Source: Streptomyces sp. WZ-12 (GTDB lineage Bacteria > Actinomycetota > Actinomycetes > Streptomycetales > Streptomycetaceae). Taken from it: a stretch of DNA of 64,000 bases. A model generated the notes under the pieces. The model ran no database searches. It was not told the origin of the DNA and was given only the letters and a program-made list of their open reading frames with translations. The stretch spans positions 6,483,001 to 6,547,000 of the forward strand of contig NZ_CP118574.1 of NCBI RefSeq assembly GCF_028898845.1. The letters run 5' to 3'. Positions 30,127 to 44,276 of the stretch are shown here, piece after piece. Position numbers and translations under genes: made by a program. Positions within the stretch are counted from its first letter, which is position 1; every line of letters starts with the position of its first letter.

Positions 30127-30936
30127 GTGAGCGTGCTCGATGAGATCATCGACGGAGTCCGCGCCGACCTCGCCGAGCGACAGGCGCGCGTCAGCCTCGA
30201 CGAGCTCAAGGAGCGGGCCCGCAAGGCGCGCCCGGCCCTGGACGGCGCCGCCGCCCTGAAGGGCGAGGGCGTGCGGGTGATCTGCGAGGTCAAGCGCTCC
30301 AGCCCCTCCAAGGGCGCGCTGGCCGCGATCGCCGACCCCGCGGGCCTGGCCGCCGACTACGAGGCCGGCGGCGCCGCGGTCATCTCCGTCCTCACCGAGC
30401 AGCGCCGGTTCGGCGGCTCGCTCGCCGACCTGGAGGCGGTCCGCGCCAAGGTCGACATCCCGGTCCTGCGCAAGGACTTCATCGTCACCGCCTACCAGCT
30501 CTGGGAGGCCCGGGCCTACGGCGCCGACCTCGCGCTGCTGATCGTCGCCGCGCTGGAGCAGGAGGCGCTGGTCTCGCTGATCGAGCGGGCCGAGTCGATC
30601 GGGCTGACGCCGCTGGTCGAGGCGCACGACGAGGACGAGGTCGCCCGCGCGGTGGCCGCCGGCGCCCGGATCATCGGGGTCAACGCCCGCAACCTCAAGA
30701 CCCTGGAGGTCGACCGCGGCACCTTCACCCGCGTCGCCCCCGAGATCCCCGACCACATCGTCAAGGTCGCCGAGTCCGGCGTGCGCGGCCCGCACGACCT
30801 GATCGCCTACGCCAACGACGGCGCCGACGCCGTCCTGGTGGGCGAGTCGCTGGTCACCGGCAAGGACCCCAGGTCCGCGGTCGCCGACCTGGTCGCGGCC
30901 GGCTCGCACCCCGCGATCCGGCACGGCCGGGACTGA
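30127..30936 (+). CDS. trpC: Indole-3-glycerol phosphate synthase
   Basis: 269 aa (beta-alpha)8 barrel, monofunctional (no PRAI domain, consistent with PriA supplying that activity). Seen: [18 protein letters not shown] at the start, [13 protein letters not shown] with the substrate-binding Glu and catalytic Lys, [29 protein letters not shown] and [12 protein letters not shown]. The GTG follows AGAAGGAGG. It opens the trpC-trpM-trpB-trpA group. The 167-bp region ahead has no run of Trp codons that would mark an attenuator. Confidence 0.97.
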   Translation: MSVLDEIIDGVRADLAERQARVSLDELKERARKARPALDGAAALKGEGVRVICEVKRSSPSKGALAAIADPAGLAADYEAGGAAVISVLTEQRRFGGSLADLEAVRAKVDIPVLRKDFIVTAYQLWEARAYGADLALLIVAALEQEALVSLIERAESIGLTPLVEAHDEDEVARAVAAGARIIGVNARNLKTLEVDRGTFTRVAPEIPDHIVKVAESGVRGPHDLIAYANDGADAVLVGESLVTGKDPRSAVADLVAAGSHPAIRHGRD

Positions 30937-30964
30937 CCTCCCCCACCACGACAGGCACCCCGAC

Positions 30965-31141
30965 ATGACCGCCGTCCCCCGCCGCCCCGAGGCCCGGGTC
31001 AGCGCGCTGCCCTCGTGGCACCGCGGCTGCCGGGCCCCCGCTCGGCGGGTGCGGGGGCGTCGGGTCCGGTACCACATCGGCTCCGAACCGGGCCAGATCA
31101 ACGGGATGCGATGGCGCCCGGGGACCGCGCGCCCCGCGTGA
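30965..31141 (+). CDS. trpM: Small trp operon protein TrpM
   Basis: 58 aa between trpC and trpB. It is Arg-rich and ends with YHIGSEPGQINGMRWRPGT plus ARPA, the segment I associate with Streptomyces trpM. In S. coelicolor TrpM is reported as a small regulator affecting tryptophan production and development, probably through a partner protein rather than as an enzyme. The ATG lies 28 bp after the trpC stop; ribosome site weak (CCCCGAC only). Recognition is from memory of the operon layout and the C-terminal motif. Confidence 0.75.
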   Translation: MTAVPRRPEARVSALPSWHRGCRAPARRVRGRRVRYHIGSEPGQINGMRWRPGTARPA

Positions 31142-31215
31142 TGTCCCCGTAAGCGGCGACCCACCGCGACACCGCGCGCACCACCGTCACGTCACATCCC
31201 GCATCACCGGTACCC

Positions 31216-31234
31216 CCGGGGCGAGGCGCCCCGG
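31216..31234. other. Hairpin in trpM-trpB spacer
   Basis: CCGGGGCG (31216-31223) and CGCCCCGG (31227-31234) pair perfectly around AGG, 15 bp before the trpB ATG and just ahead of its GAGGAG ribosome site. It could slow or block ribosome loading on trpB, or mark a processing site, within the 108-bp trpM-trpB gap. Confidence 0.55.
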
Positions 31235-31249
31235 TCGAGGAGTGCTCAG

Positions 31250-32508
<1,259 letters not shown>

Positions 32509-32509
<1 letters not shown>

Positions 32510-33339
32510 TGGCGGGCAACCTCGAACTGCTCACCTCCGTACTGGCGCAGGCCAAGGCGGAGGACCGGGCGGCCCTGGTCGGCTACCTGCCGGCCGGCTT
32601 CCCCACCGTCGACGGCGGCATCCGGGCGCTGACCGAGATGTTGGACGGCGGCTGCGACATCGTCGAGGTCGGACTGCCGCACAGCGACCCGGTGTTGGAC
32701 GGCCCGGTGATCCAGACCGCCGACGACATCGCGCTGCGCGCCGGCGTCAAGATCGTCGACGTGCTCCGCACGGTCCGCGAGGCGCACGCCGCCACCGGCG
32801 CCCCGGTGCTGTGCATGACGTACTGGAACCCGGTCGACCGCTACGGCGTCGAGCGGTTCGCCGCCGATCTCGCCGACGCCGGCGGCGCCGGCTGCATCCT
32901 GCCGGACCTCCCGGTCGAGGAGTCCGAGGTCTGGCGGAAGGCCGCCGAACAGCACGGCCTGGCCACCGTCTTCGTGGTCGCGCCGAGCAGCCGGGACGAG
33001 CGGCTGGCCAAGATCACCGCGGCCGGCAGCGGCTTCGTCTACGCGGCCTCCCTGATGGGCGTCACCGGCACCCGCGAGTCCGTCGGCCGCGAGGCGGCGG
33101 ACCTGGTGGCCCGCACCCGCGCCACCACCGACCTCCCCGTCTGCGTCGGCCTCGGCGTCTCCAACGCCGAACAGGCCGCCGAGGTGGCCCACTTCGCCGA
33201 CGGTGTGATCGTCGGCTCGGCGTTCGTCAAGTGCCTCCTGGGCGCCGACGGCGACCTTGACGCCGGCCTCGCCGCGGTCCGGGAGCTCGCCGGCCAACTC
33301 GGCGCCGGGGTGCGCCGGGGCGGCGCGCCCGGTAACTGA
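32509..33339 (+). CDS. trpA: Tryptophan synthase alpha subunit
   Basis: 276 aa (beta-alpha)8 barrel cleaving indole-3-glycerol phosphate. Catalytic Glu and Asp are in DIVEVGLPHSDPVLDGPVIQ, and phosphate is bound by VCVGLGVSNAEQAAEV and ADGVIVGSAFVK. Y in GFVYAASLMGVTGTR corresponds to the conserved substrate-loop region. The ATG overlaps the trpB stop (TGATG) and follows GAGGGG at 8 nt. A hairpin about 30 bp after the stop ends the trp group. Confidence 0.97.
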
Positions 33340-33372
33340 CGCACCACGCTCGCTCGTTCGGGCGAACCTTGG

Positions 33373-33402
33373 AGCGGAGGGGTGCGACTGCGCCCCTCCG
33401 CT
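33373..33402. terminator. Terminator after trpA
   Basis: Arms AGCGGAGGGG (33373-33382) and CCCCTCCGCT (33393-33402) with a 10-nt loop that itself can form two extra pairs. It lies 33 bp after the trpA stop and 16 bp before the GTG of the next gene. Confidence 0.75.
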
Positions 33403-33417
33403 TCGTTGTCCCCGGGC

Positions 33418-34230
33418 GTGAACCAGAAGAACCATGACGGCCAGAACCGTGACGGAACGAGCAGCGCCCGCGAGCGACTTCAGGAAGAGCGGGCCAAGGA
33501 GAAGACGCGCGCCCGGCGGGTCCGCCAGGCGGTCGTCGCCGGGGCGGTGGTGGCGACGCTCGCGGTGGCCGGCGGGATCGCCGTCTGGGTGTCCTCCGGC
33601 GGCGGCACCGGCAGCATCGCCGACAACGCGTTCGCCCTCCCCAAACAGGCCAGCGACGGCGACAAGCCCGCCGTCAAGGTGGGCGCGGCCGGCGCCCGTT
33701 CCACCCTGACCGTCTGGGAGGACTTCCGCTGCCCGGCCTGCCAGCAGTTCGAGACCGGCTTCCGCCCGGTGATCCACGAGCTGGAGGACGCCGGCAAGCT
33801 CAAGGTCGAGTACCACCTCGCCACCCTCATCGACGGCAACGGCGGCGGCAGCGGCTCGCTGAAGGCCGCCAACGCCGCCCTGTGCGCCCAGGACGCCGGG
33901 AAGTTCCGCCCGTACCACGACGTGCTCTACGCCAACCAACCGCCCGAGCAGCAGGACCGCTTCAGCGACAAGAACTACCTGATCCAACTGGCCGGCAAGG
34001 TCGGCGGTTTGGTGAACGACACCTTCACCTCGTGCGTCAAGAGCGGCCGCTACGAGGACTTCGTCCGCAAGTCCAACGCCGCCTTCGCCGCCGGCGGCTT
34101 CCGCGGCACCCCGACCGTGCTGCTCAACGGCAAGGACCTGGCCCAGGTCAAGGGCGGCCGGCTCACCCCCGCCGACCTGAAGAAGAGGGTCGAGGAGGCC
34201 GACCAGGGGAAGTCGCACGGCGAGGGCTGA
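33418..34230 (+). CDS. Membrane-anchored DsbA-like thioredoxin-fold protein
   Basis: 270 aa. Same design as the protein at 67-912: charged N-terminus (RERLQEERAKEKTRARR), one membrane segment at about 41-60, then an extracytoplasmic DsbA-like domain with the redox motif CPAC in WEDFRCPACQQFE, and a cis-Pro segment FRGTPTVLLNGKDL. The GTG at 33418 is used; the frame is open another 36 bp. It precedes lgt, whose product also acts at the membrane. The CPAC dipeptide differs from the CPGC of its paralogue. Confidence 0.87.
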   Translation: MNQKNHDGQNRDGTSSARERLQEERAKEKTRARRVRQAVVAGAVVATLAVAGGIAVWVSSGGGTGSIADNAFALPKQASDGDKPAVKVGAAGARSTLTVWEDFRCPACQQFETGFRPVIHELEDAGKLKVEYHLATLIDGNGGGSGSLKAANAALCAQDAGKFRPYHDVLYANQPPEQQDRFSDKNYLIQLAGKVGGLVNDTFTSCVKSGRYEDFVRKSNAAFAAGGFRGTPTVLLNGKDLAQVKGGRLTPADLKKRVEEADQGKSHGEG

Positions 34231-34231
34231 C

Positions 34232-34256
34232 CCGGCCGGCGGGCACCGCCGGCCGG
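34232..34256. terminator. Hairpin after DsbA-like gene
   Basis: Perfect 11-bp arms CCGGCCGGCGG (34232-34242) and CCGCCGGCCGG (34246-34256) around GCA, starting 2 bp after the stop codon. Confidence 0.75.
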
Positions 34257-34281
34257 CTTCGGGGGTCGTTACGCAGCCGTA

Positions 34282-34313
34282 GCCGGGCCGGGTTGTCGTC
34301 AACCCGGCCCGGC
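34282..34313. other. 14-bp hairpin just upstream of lgt
   Basis: Left arm 34282-34295 and right arm 34300-34313 are exact reverse complements around a TCGT loop, 20 bp before the lgt ATG. With the hairpin at 34232-34256 it makes a tandem. It may be a second terminator, with lgt starting from a promoter in the remaining 20 bp being unlikely, or part of the lgt 5' leader. Confidence 0.6.
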
Positions 34314-34333
34314 GCGGTAGCGTCGGTCCTGCC

Positions 34334-35299
34334 ATGGACCTCGCATTCATTCCCAGCCCGTCGACCGGTGTCGTCCACCTCGGCCCGATCCCGCTACGCG
34401 GCTACGCGTTCTGCATCATCATCGGCGTGTTCGTCGGCGTCTGGCTCGGCAACCGGCGCTGGGTGCAGCGCGGCGGCCGCTCCGGCACGGTCGCCGACAT
34501 CGCCGTGTGGGCGGTGCCCTTCGGCCTCGTCGGCGGCCGCCTGTACCACGTCATCACGACGTACGAGCCGTACTTCGGCAAGAACGGCCACCCGCTCGAC
34601 GCCTTCAAGGTCTGGCAGGGCGGCCTCGGCATCTGGGGCGCGGTGGCGCTGGGCGCGCTCGGCGCCTGGATCGGCTGCCGCCGCCGGGGCATCCCGATGC
34701 CCGCCTACGCCGACGCGCTGGCGCCGGGCCTGGCGATCGGCCAGGCGATCGGCCGCTGGGGCAACTGGTTCAACCAGGAGCTGTACGGCAGGCCCACCGA
34801 CCTCCCGTGGGCGCTGAAGATCAACCCGGACCCGGCGATCGGCCGGATCGGCGGCACCTACCACCCGACGTTCCTCTACGAGTCCCTGTGGTGCCTGGGC
34901 GTCGCGGCCCTGGTGATCTGGGCGGACAAGCGCTTCCGCCTCGGCCACGGCCGGGTCTTCGCACTCTATGTCGCCGCGTACTGCGCGGGCCGCGCCTGGA
35001 TCGAGTACATGCGCGTCGACGAGGCGCACCACATCCTCGGCCTGCGGCTCAACGACTGGACGTCGCTGATCGTCTTCATCCTGGCCGTCGTCTACATGGT
35101 CGTCTCCGCGAAGAAGGCCCCGGGTCGGGAGGAGATCGTCGAGCCGGAGTGGCAGCTCGGCGAGGGCGCGCAGGACGGCGTCAAGGAGACCGGGGGCACC
35201 AAGGACCGTAAGGACGGTGGCAAGGAGGCGGACGCCGAGCCGGGCGCCGCGTCCGACGCACCGAAGGCCGCCGGGAGTTCGGGCGGTGCGAAGCCCTGA
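34334..35299 (+). CDS. lgt: Prolipoprotein diacylglyceryl transferase
   Basis: 321 aa, seven membrane segments. It transfers diacylglycerol from phosphatidylglycerol to the lipobox cysteine of prolipoproteins. The Lgt signature is seen as AIGRWGNWFNQELYG; LVGGRLYHVIT and HPTFLYESLW carry other conserved residues. The last 65 residues form an acidic/Lys-rich low-complexity cytoplasmic tail beyond the family core, as is common in Streptomyces. Genes for candidate substrates are scattered, such as the lipoprotein at 46388-46879. Confidence 0.96.
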   Translation: MDLAFIPSPSTGVVHLGPIPLRGYAFCIIIGVFVGVWLGNRRWVQRGGRSGTVADIAVWAVPFGLVGGRLYHVITTYEPYFGKNGHPLDAFKVWQGGLGIWGAVALGALGAWIGCRRRGIPMPAYADALAPGLAIGQAIGRWGNWFNQELYGRPTDLPWALKINPDPAIGRIGGTYHPTFLYESLWCLGVAALVIWADKRFRLGHGRVFALYVAAYCAGRAWIEYMRVDEAHHILGLRLNDWTSLIVFILAVVYMVVSAKKAPGREEIVEPEWQLGEGAQDGVKETGGTKDRKDGGKEADAEPGAASDAPKAAGSSGGAKP

Positions 35300-35323
35300 C
35301 GCCGACGCCGGCCACCCTCCGAC

Positions 35324-35370
35324 CGGAGCGCCGGGCGGACCCGCTCACACCGGGACCGCCCGGCGCTCCG
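35324..35370. terminator. Bidirectional terminator lgt / ADP-ribosylglycohydrolase
   Basis: Perfect 15-bp arms, 35324-35338 and 35356-35370, with a 17-nt loop, between the convergent lgt and the ADP-ribosylglycohydrolase-family gene. Confidence 0.85.
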
Positions 35371-35390
35371 CCGTCTGCGCGGGCGACCCC

Positions 35391-36650
35391 TCAGCGCCCG
35401 CTGGCCTCGGTCACCGCCACCCGCGCCGCGAGGGTGGTGAACGCCTGCTCGTGGCGGAGCCGGCGGCCCTGGTCGCGGGCGAAGACCTCGCGGGCGACGG
35501 CGGCCAGCGCGGCGGCCGGCGCGTGCAGGTCGAGCCGGTTGGCCCGGGCGACCTCGGCGCTCCACTCGGCGGGTACCGCCGCCGCGCCACCGAGGGCGCC
35601 GGCGAGCGCGCCGGCCATGGTGGCGATGGCGGCGCAGCCCCGCCCGTAGTTGACCGCGCCCAGCACGGTGGCCCGGTAGTCGCCGCCGGCGGCCAGCAAC
35701 AGGCCCAGCGCGACGGGGAGTTCCTCGACGGCGTGCAGCCGGGAGGGCCGGCGGGCGCCCAGCGACGGTTCGCGGTAGTCGGGGCCGACGGTGTCGAAGG
35801 GCGCGACCGCGGCCCGCAACGGTGCCAGCGCCGACGCGTGGTCGGTGCCCGGCGCGGCGGCGTCACGGACCGCCTCGATCGCCGCCCGGGTGCCGTCCTT
35901 CGCCAGCCGCAGCGCATGCCCGACGACCGAGGTCGGGGTGGCGTCCGGGAGGAACGCGGCGGCCACCGCGGCGGCGAACACCCCGGCCGCCTCCCGCCCG
36001 TAGGAGGACTGGTGGGCGCCGGCGATGTCCAGCGCCTCGGCGTAAGCCCGGTCCGGATGGCCGGCGTTGACCACGCCGACCGGTGTCATGTACGCCGCCG
36101 CACCGCAGTTGACGGTGTTTCCGACGCCGGCCTCGCGCGGGTCGGCGTGGCCGTAGTGCAGCCGCGCCACGATCCACTTCTCGGCGAGGAAGATCCGCTG
36201 CAACGGCGGTGCCTCCGCCTCCAGTTCGGGGAGCCAGCGGGGGGTGCCGATCAGGTCCGGGACGAGGCGGTCGGCGACGGCGTAGGCGTCGAGGTGGTCG
36301 CGGACGGTCTCGTAGACGCGGACCAGGGCGTGGGTCATCAGGGTGTCGTCGGTGAGGTGCCCCTGGCCCTTGTGGTGCGGGGTGCGGTGGCGGGCGGTGC
36401 GCCAGTCCTGGTGGACGGGGCCGACGATGCCCTCGACCCGGCCGCCGTGCCGGGCCACGATCTGCTCCGGCGTCAGGCCCTGGACCGGCCCGCCGAGCGC
36501 GTCGCCGACCGCGGCCCCGACGAGCGCGCCGGCCGCCCGGTCCTCCAGGGGCGCGACCTCGGGAGGTGCGGCGGCGCCGTGGGGGATCGGGGGCCGGGTG
36601 GGATCCGGGGGTTCGGGGTCCGGTCGGGTGGTGGCGGTGGCGTCGGTCAT
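35391..36650 (-). CDS. ADP-ribosylglycohydrolase family protein, metal site altered
   Basis: 419 aa from an ATG (MTDATATTR) preceded by GAGAGGA; the open frame continues upstream without support. The fold matches ARH-type hydrolases, which remove ADP-ribose from proteins or small molecules with two Mg ions. The N-terminal metal motif is intact (GHLTDDTLMTH, Asp101 and Asp102), as are AAVGDALGGPVQG and VNCGAAAYMTPVGVVNAGHP. The C-terminal Asp motif, usually of the form GRD-x-DS or GDTD, reads NYGRGCAAIATMAGAL (residues 334-349), so both acidic ligands are replaced by Gly338 and Ala340. Activity is therefore doubtful. Confidence 0.88.
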   Translation of the reverse strand: MTDATATTRPDPEPPDPTRPPIPHGAAAPPEVAPLEDRAAGALVGAAVGDALGGPVQGLTPEQIVARHGGRVEGIVGPVHQDWRTARHRTPHHKGQGHLTDDTLMTHALVRVYETVRDHLDAYAVADRLVPDLIGTPRWLPELEAEAPPLQRIFLAEKWIVARLHYGHADPREAGVGNTVNCGAAAYMTPVGVVNAGHPDRAYAEALDIAGAHQSSYGREAAGVFAAAVAAAFLPDATPTSVVGHALRLAKDGTRAAIEAVRDAAAPGTDHASALAPLRAAVAPFDTVGPDYREPSLGARRPSRLHAVEELPVALGLLLAAGGDYRATVLGAVNYGRGCAAIATMAGALAGALGGAAAVPAEWSAEVARANRLDLHAPAAALAAVAREVFARDQGRRLRHEQAFTTLAARVAVTEASGR

Positions 36651-36983
36651 CTGTGGTGGTGTCCTCTCGGTGAAGTCCCTCCGGGGTGGGCCGGGCGGGG
36701 TGCGGCCGCCCGGATCCGGTATCCGTCCCCCGCGGCGGCCCGGCTCTCCTCCCGGGGCCGGCAGGGTCACCCGGATCGACTCCCGCGGGCGGGCGCGGGG
36801 GAGTCAGGTGACCCTTTGTGACCCGGATCACGGACTTCTCGCCTCGATAAAACCGCAGGTCAGCGGGGTAAGTTCGGCCTTCCTTGCTAGCGGAGGAGGG
36901 CAATTCGCGCATAGCTTCGAGGTGTTGAAGGGGGAAGCGCCGCCATTGGCCCACACCTCGCAGAGCAGGGAGCAGGTCCTGAT
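36651..36983. promoter_or_regulatory. Divergent region with long interrupted inverted repeat
   Basis: The 333-bp gap between the divergent ADP-ribosylglycohydrolase and VIT1-type genes has no gene that I can support. It holds an interrupted inverted repeat at 36764-36814 (GGGTCACC...GACTCCC and GGGAGTC-A-GGTGACCC), then a repeated GTGACC element (36809-36822 area), and an AT-richer stretch 36840-36925 likely to carry the transporter promoter. Confidence 0.5.
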
Positions 36984-37724
36984 ATGTCGGTCATGGAGAT
37001 CATGGATGTCGGTGCCGCGACGCATGTGGCGCACCGCGACAACCACACCCACCGCGACGTCAACGGCGGCTGGCTCCGCCCCGCCGTCTTCGGCGCGATG
37101 GACGGCCTGGTGTCCAACCTCGCGCTGATGACGGGCGTGGCCGGCGGCGCGGTGTCGCAGCAGACGATCGTGATCACCGGGCTCGCGGGGCTGGCGGCCG
37201 GCGCGTTCTCGATGGCCGCGGGGGAGTACACCTCGGTGGCTTCGCAGCGTGAACTGGTCGTCGCGGAGCTGGACATCGAGCGGGCCGAGTTGCGCAAGCA
37301 CCCGAAGGACGAGCAGGCGGAGCTGGCCGCGCTCTACGAGTCCCGCGGGGTGGAGCCGGAGCTCGCCCGGCAGGTCGCCGAGCAGCTCTCCCGTGACCCC
37401 GAGCAGGCGCTGGAGATCCACGCCCGCGAGGAGTTGGGCATCGATCCCTCGGACCTTCCTTCCCCCACCGTCGCCGCCGTCTCGTCCTTCGGATCCTTTG
37501 CGCTGGGCGCGCTCCTCCCTGTTCTTCCCTTCCTGCTGGGCGCCAGCGCGCTCTGGCCCTCGCTGCTGCTGGCGCTGCTCGGACTCTTCGCCTGCGGCGC
37601 CGTCGTGGCGCGTGTGACGGCCCGTTCCTGGTGGTTCAGCGGGCTGCGTCAGCTCGCGCTGGGCGGTGCCGCGGCGGCCGTGACGTACGGCCTGGGGTCG
37701 GTGTTCGGGACGGTAGTGGGTTGA
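36984..37724 (+). CDS. VIT1/CCC1 family transporter
   Basis: 246 aa. The VIT family moves Fe2+ or Mn2+ across membranes. Segments: an N-terminal His-rich stretch HVAHRDNHTHRD, first helix region PAVFGAMDGLVSNLALMTGV with the conserved Asp, second LAGLAAGAFSMAAGEYTSV with the conserved Glu and Met of the transport path, an acidic helical insert (residues 90-160, with ELREHP-like repeats ERAELRKHPKDEQAEL) that binds metal in plant homologues, and three further membrane segments to the end. Probably iron or manganese efflux or storage; the direction is unknown. Confidence 0.9.
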   Translation: MSVMEIMDVGAATHVAHRDNHTHRDVNGGWLRPAVFGAMDGLVSNLALMTGVAGGAVSQQTIVITGLAGLAAGAFSMAAGEYTSVASQRELVVAELDIERAELRKHPKDEQAELAALYESRGVEPELARQVAEQLSRDPEQALEIHAREELGIDPSDLPSPTVAAVSSFGSFALGALLPVLPFLLGASALWPSLLLALLGLFACGAVVARVTARSWWFSGLRQLALGGAAAAVTYGLGSVFGTVVG

Positions 37725-38024
37725 CGTCTCATACGGGTGACCGCATGATGGCCGCGTTACCCAGCGGTTTCGGCTCGTTGACGACCGGGCATAAGGCCCT
37801 GGCGTCGCGGGCAACGTCGCTCGCCGAACGCCACCGCTTCAGGGCGGCCCGTGTCCGTCCGCATTCCCCTTAGATTCGCCTCACCGCTGATGCGGTGTCC
37901 GTATGTTGGAAGGCGTCTTCCGCTTTTTGGGAAGCGGGCCATCCTGTAACCTGCACGAAATTTCAGCGGAGGGCCAACGTCGTCCCTCGGCACCGCCAAT
38001 GCCACGACGACGTTGGGAGCGCCG
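37725..38024. promoter_or_regulatory. Upstream region of gltB
   Basis: A 300-bp gap. The left 150 bp carry no recognisable element. The right part is AT-richer, with TGTAAC at 37945-37950 as a plausible -10-like hexamer that coincides with a GlnR-like box (see 37946-37961), a GGGAG ribosome site at 38015-38019, and the gltB ATG. Confidence 0.5.
37946..37961 (+). promoter_or_regulatory. Putative GlnR box upstream of gltB
   Basis: GTAAC-CTGCAC-GAAAT matches the actinobacterial GlnR consensus gTnAc-n6-GaAAc at nine of the ten positions counted loosely (last C is T). It is 64 bp before the gltB ATG. GlnR is the global nitrogen regulator of Streptomyces, so control of GOGAT by it would be biologically sensible. 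Confidence 0.6.
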
Positions 38025-42642
<4,618 letters not shown>

Positions 42643-42650
<8 letters not shown>

Positions 42651-44103
42651 CCCCAAGGGCTTCCTGAACCACGGGCGCGAGGTCGCCAGGACCCGGCCCG
42701 TCGAGGAGCGCGTCAAGGACTGGAACGAGGTCTACCAGCCCGGCTCCCTGCTGCCGATCATCACCAAGCAGGCGTCGCGCTGCATGGACTGCGGCATCCC
42801 CTTCTGCCACAACGGCTGTCCGCTGGGGAACCTCATCCCCGAGTGGAACGACTACGCCTACCGCGAGGACTGGACGGCGGCCAGCGAGCGGCTGCACGCC
42901 ACCAACAACTTCCCGGAGTTCACCGGGCGGTTGTGCCCCGCGCCCTGCGAGGCGGCCTGCGTGCTGGGCATCAACCAGCAGCCGGTCACCATCAAGAACG
43001 TCGAGGTCTCCATCATCGACAAGGCGTGGGACGCCGGCGACGTCACCCCGCAGCCGCCGGAGCGCCTCTCCGGCAAGACCGTCGCGGTCATCGGCTCCGG
43101 ACCGGCCGGTCTGGCCGCCGCCCAGCAGCTGACCCGGGCCGGCCACACCGTCGCCGTCTACGAGCGCGCGGACCGGATCGGCGGCCTCCTCCGCTACGGC
43201 ATCCCCGAGTTCAAGATGGAGAAGCGGCACATCAACCGCCGCATCGAGCAGATGCGCGCGGAGGGCACCAAGTTCCGCACCGAGGTGGAGATCGGCCGCG
43301 ACATCGACGCGGCGAAGCTGCGCAAGCGGTACGACGCGGTGGTCATCGCGGCCGGCGCCACCACCTCCCGCGACCTGCCGGTGCCCGGCCGCGAGCTGAA
43401 CGGCGTGCACTTCGCGATGGAGTACCTGCCGCTGGCCAACAAGGTCCAGGAGGGCGACCTGACGGTCGCGCCGATCACCGCCGAGGGCAAGCACGTGATC
43501 GTCATCGGCGGCGGCGACACCGGCGCGGACTGCGTGGGCACCGCGCACCGCCAGGGCGCCGCCTCGGTGACCCAGTTGGAGATCATGCCGAAGCCGGGCG
43601 AGGAGCGCAGCGCGGGCCAGCCCTGGCCGACCTTCCCGATGCTCTACAAGGTCACCTCCGCGCACGAGGAGGGCGGCGAGCGGGTCTACTCCGTCTCCAC
43701 CACCCACTTCGAGGGCGACGAGGACGGCAACGTCCAGTGGCTGCACCTGATCGAGGTGGAGTTCAAGGACGGCAAGCTCGCCCAGAAGCCGGGGACCGAG
43801 CGCCGCATCCCGGCCCAACTGGTCACCCTGGCCATGGGCTTCACCGGCACTGACCGGGAGAACGGCCTGGTCGAGCAGTTCGGCCTGGAGCTGGACGAGC
43901 GCGGCAACGTCGCCCGGGACGCCGACTTCGCCACCAACGTCCCCGGCGTCTTCGTCGCCGGCGACGCCGGTCGCGGCCAGTCGTTGATCGTGTGGGCCAT
44001 CGCCGAGGGCCGCTCCGCCGCCCGCGGCGTGGACCGCTTCCTCACCGGAGCCAGCGCCCTGCCGGCCCCGATCAAGCCGACGGACCGCGCCCTGACGGTG
44101 TGA
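42643..44103 (+). CDS. gltD: Glutamate synthase, small subunit
   Basis: 486 aa. Transfers electrons from NADPH to the large subunit. N-terminal cysteine-rich region for two 4Fe-4S clusters: [17 protein letters not shown] and [15 protein letters not shown]-binding [15 protein letters not shown] near residue 147 and the NADPH-binding [15 protein letters not shown] near residue 286, then [18 protein letters not shown] for FAD at the C-terminus. It starts inside the end of gltB (8-bp overlap). A hairpin 40 bp after the stop ends the operon. Confidence 0.97.
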
Positions 44104-44144
44104 GCGTCCGTCACCGGATGTCCCGTACAGCGTCGTACGGAGGC

Positions 44145-44174
44145 ACGGGGGCCGGGTGAACGCCCGGCCCCCGT
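44145..44174. terminator. Terminator after gltD
   Basis: Perfect 12-bp arms ACGGGGGCCGGG (44145-44156) and CCCGGCCCCCGT (44163-44174), loop of 6 nt. It lies about 40 bp after the gltD stop. Confidence 0.88.
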
Positions 44175-44182
44175 AACAGCGA

Positions 44183-44216
44183 CGCCTGCCCCTCCACCCC
44201 GACCGGAGGGCAGGCG
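44183..44216. terminator. Second hairpin in glt / flavin-reductase gap
   Basis: CGCCTGCCCCTCC (44183-44195) pairs with GGAGGGCAGGCG (44205-44216) with one bulged C and a 9-nt loop. It lies beyond the stop of the convergent minus-strand gene and so may serve that strand. Confidence 0.65.
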
Positions 44217-44276
44217 CCGCGCTGTCATGTCGGGCGCCCAGCAGTCCCGTTGGGCGCTTGACGGTCCCTCGGGCTC

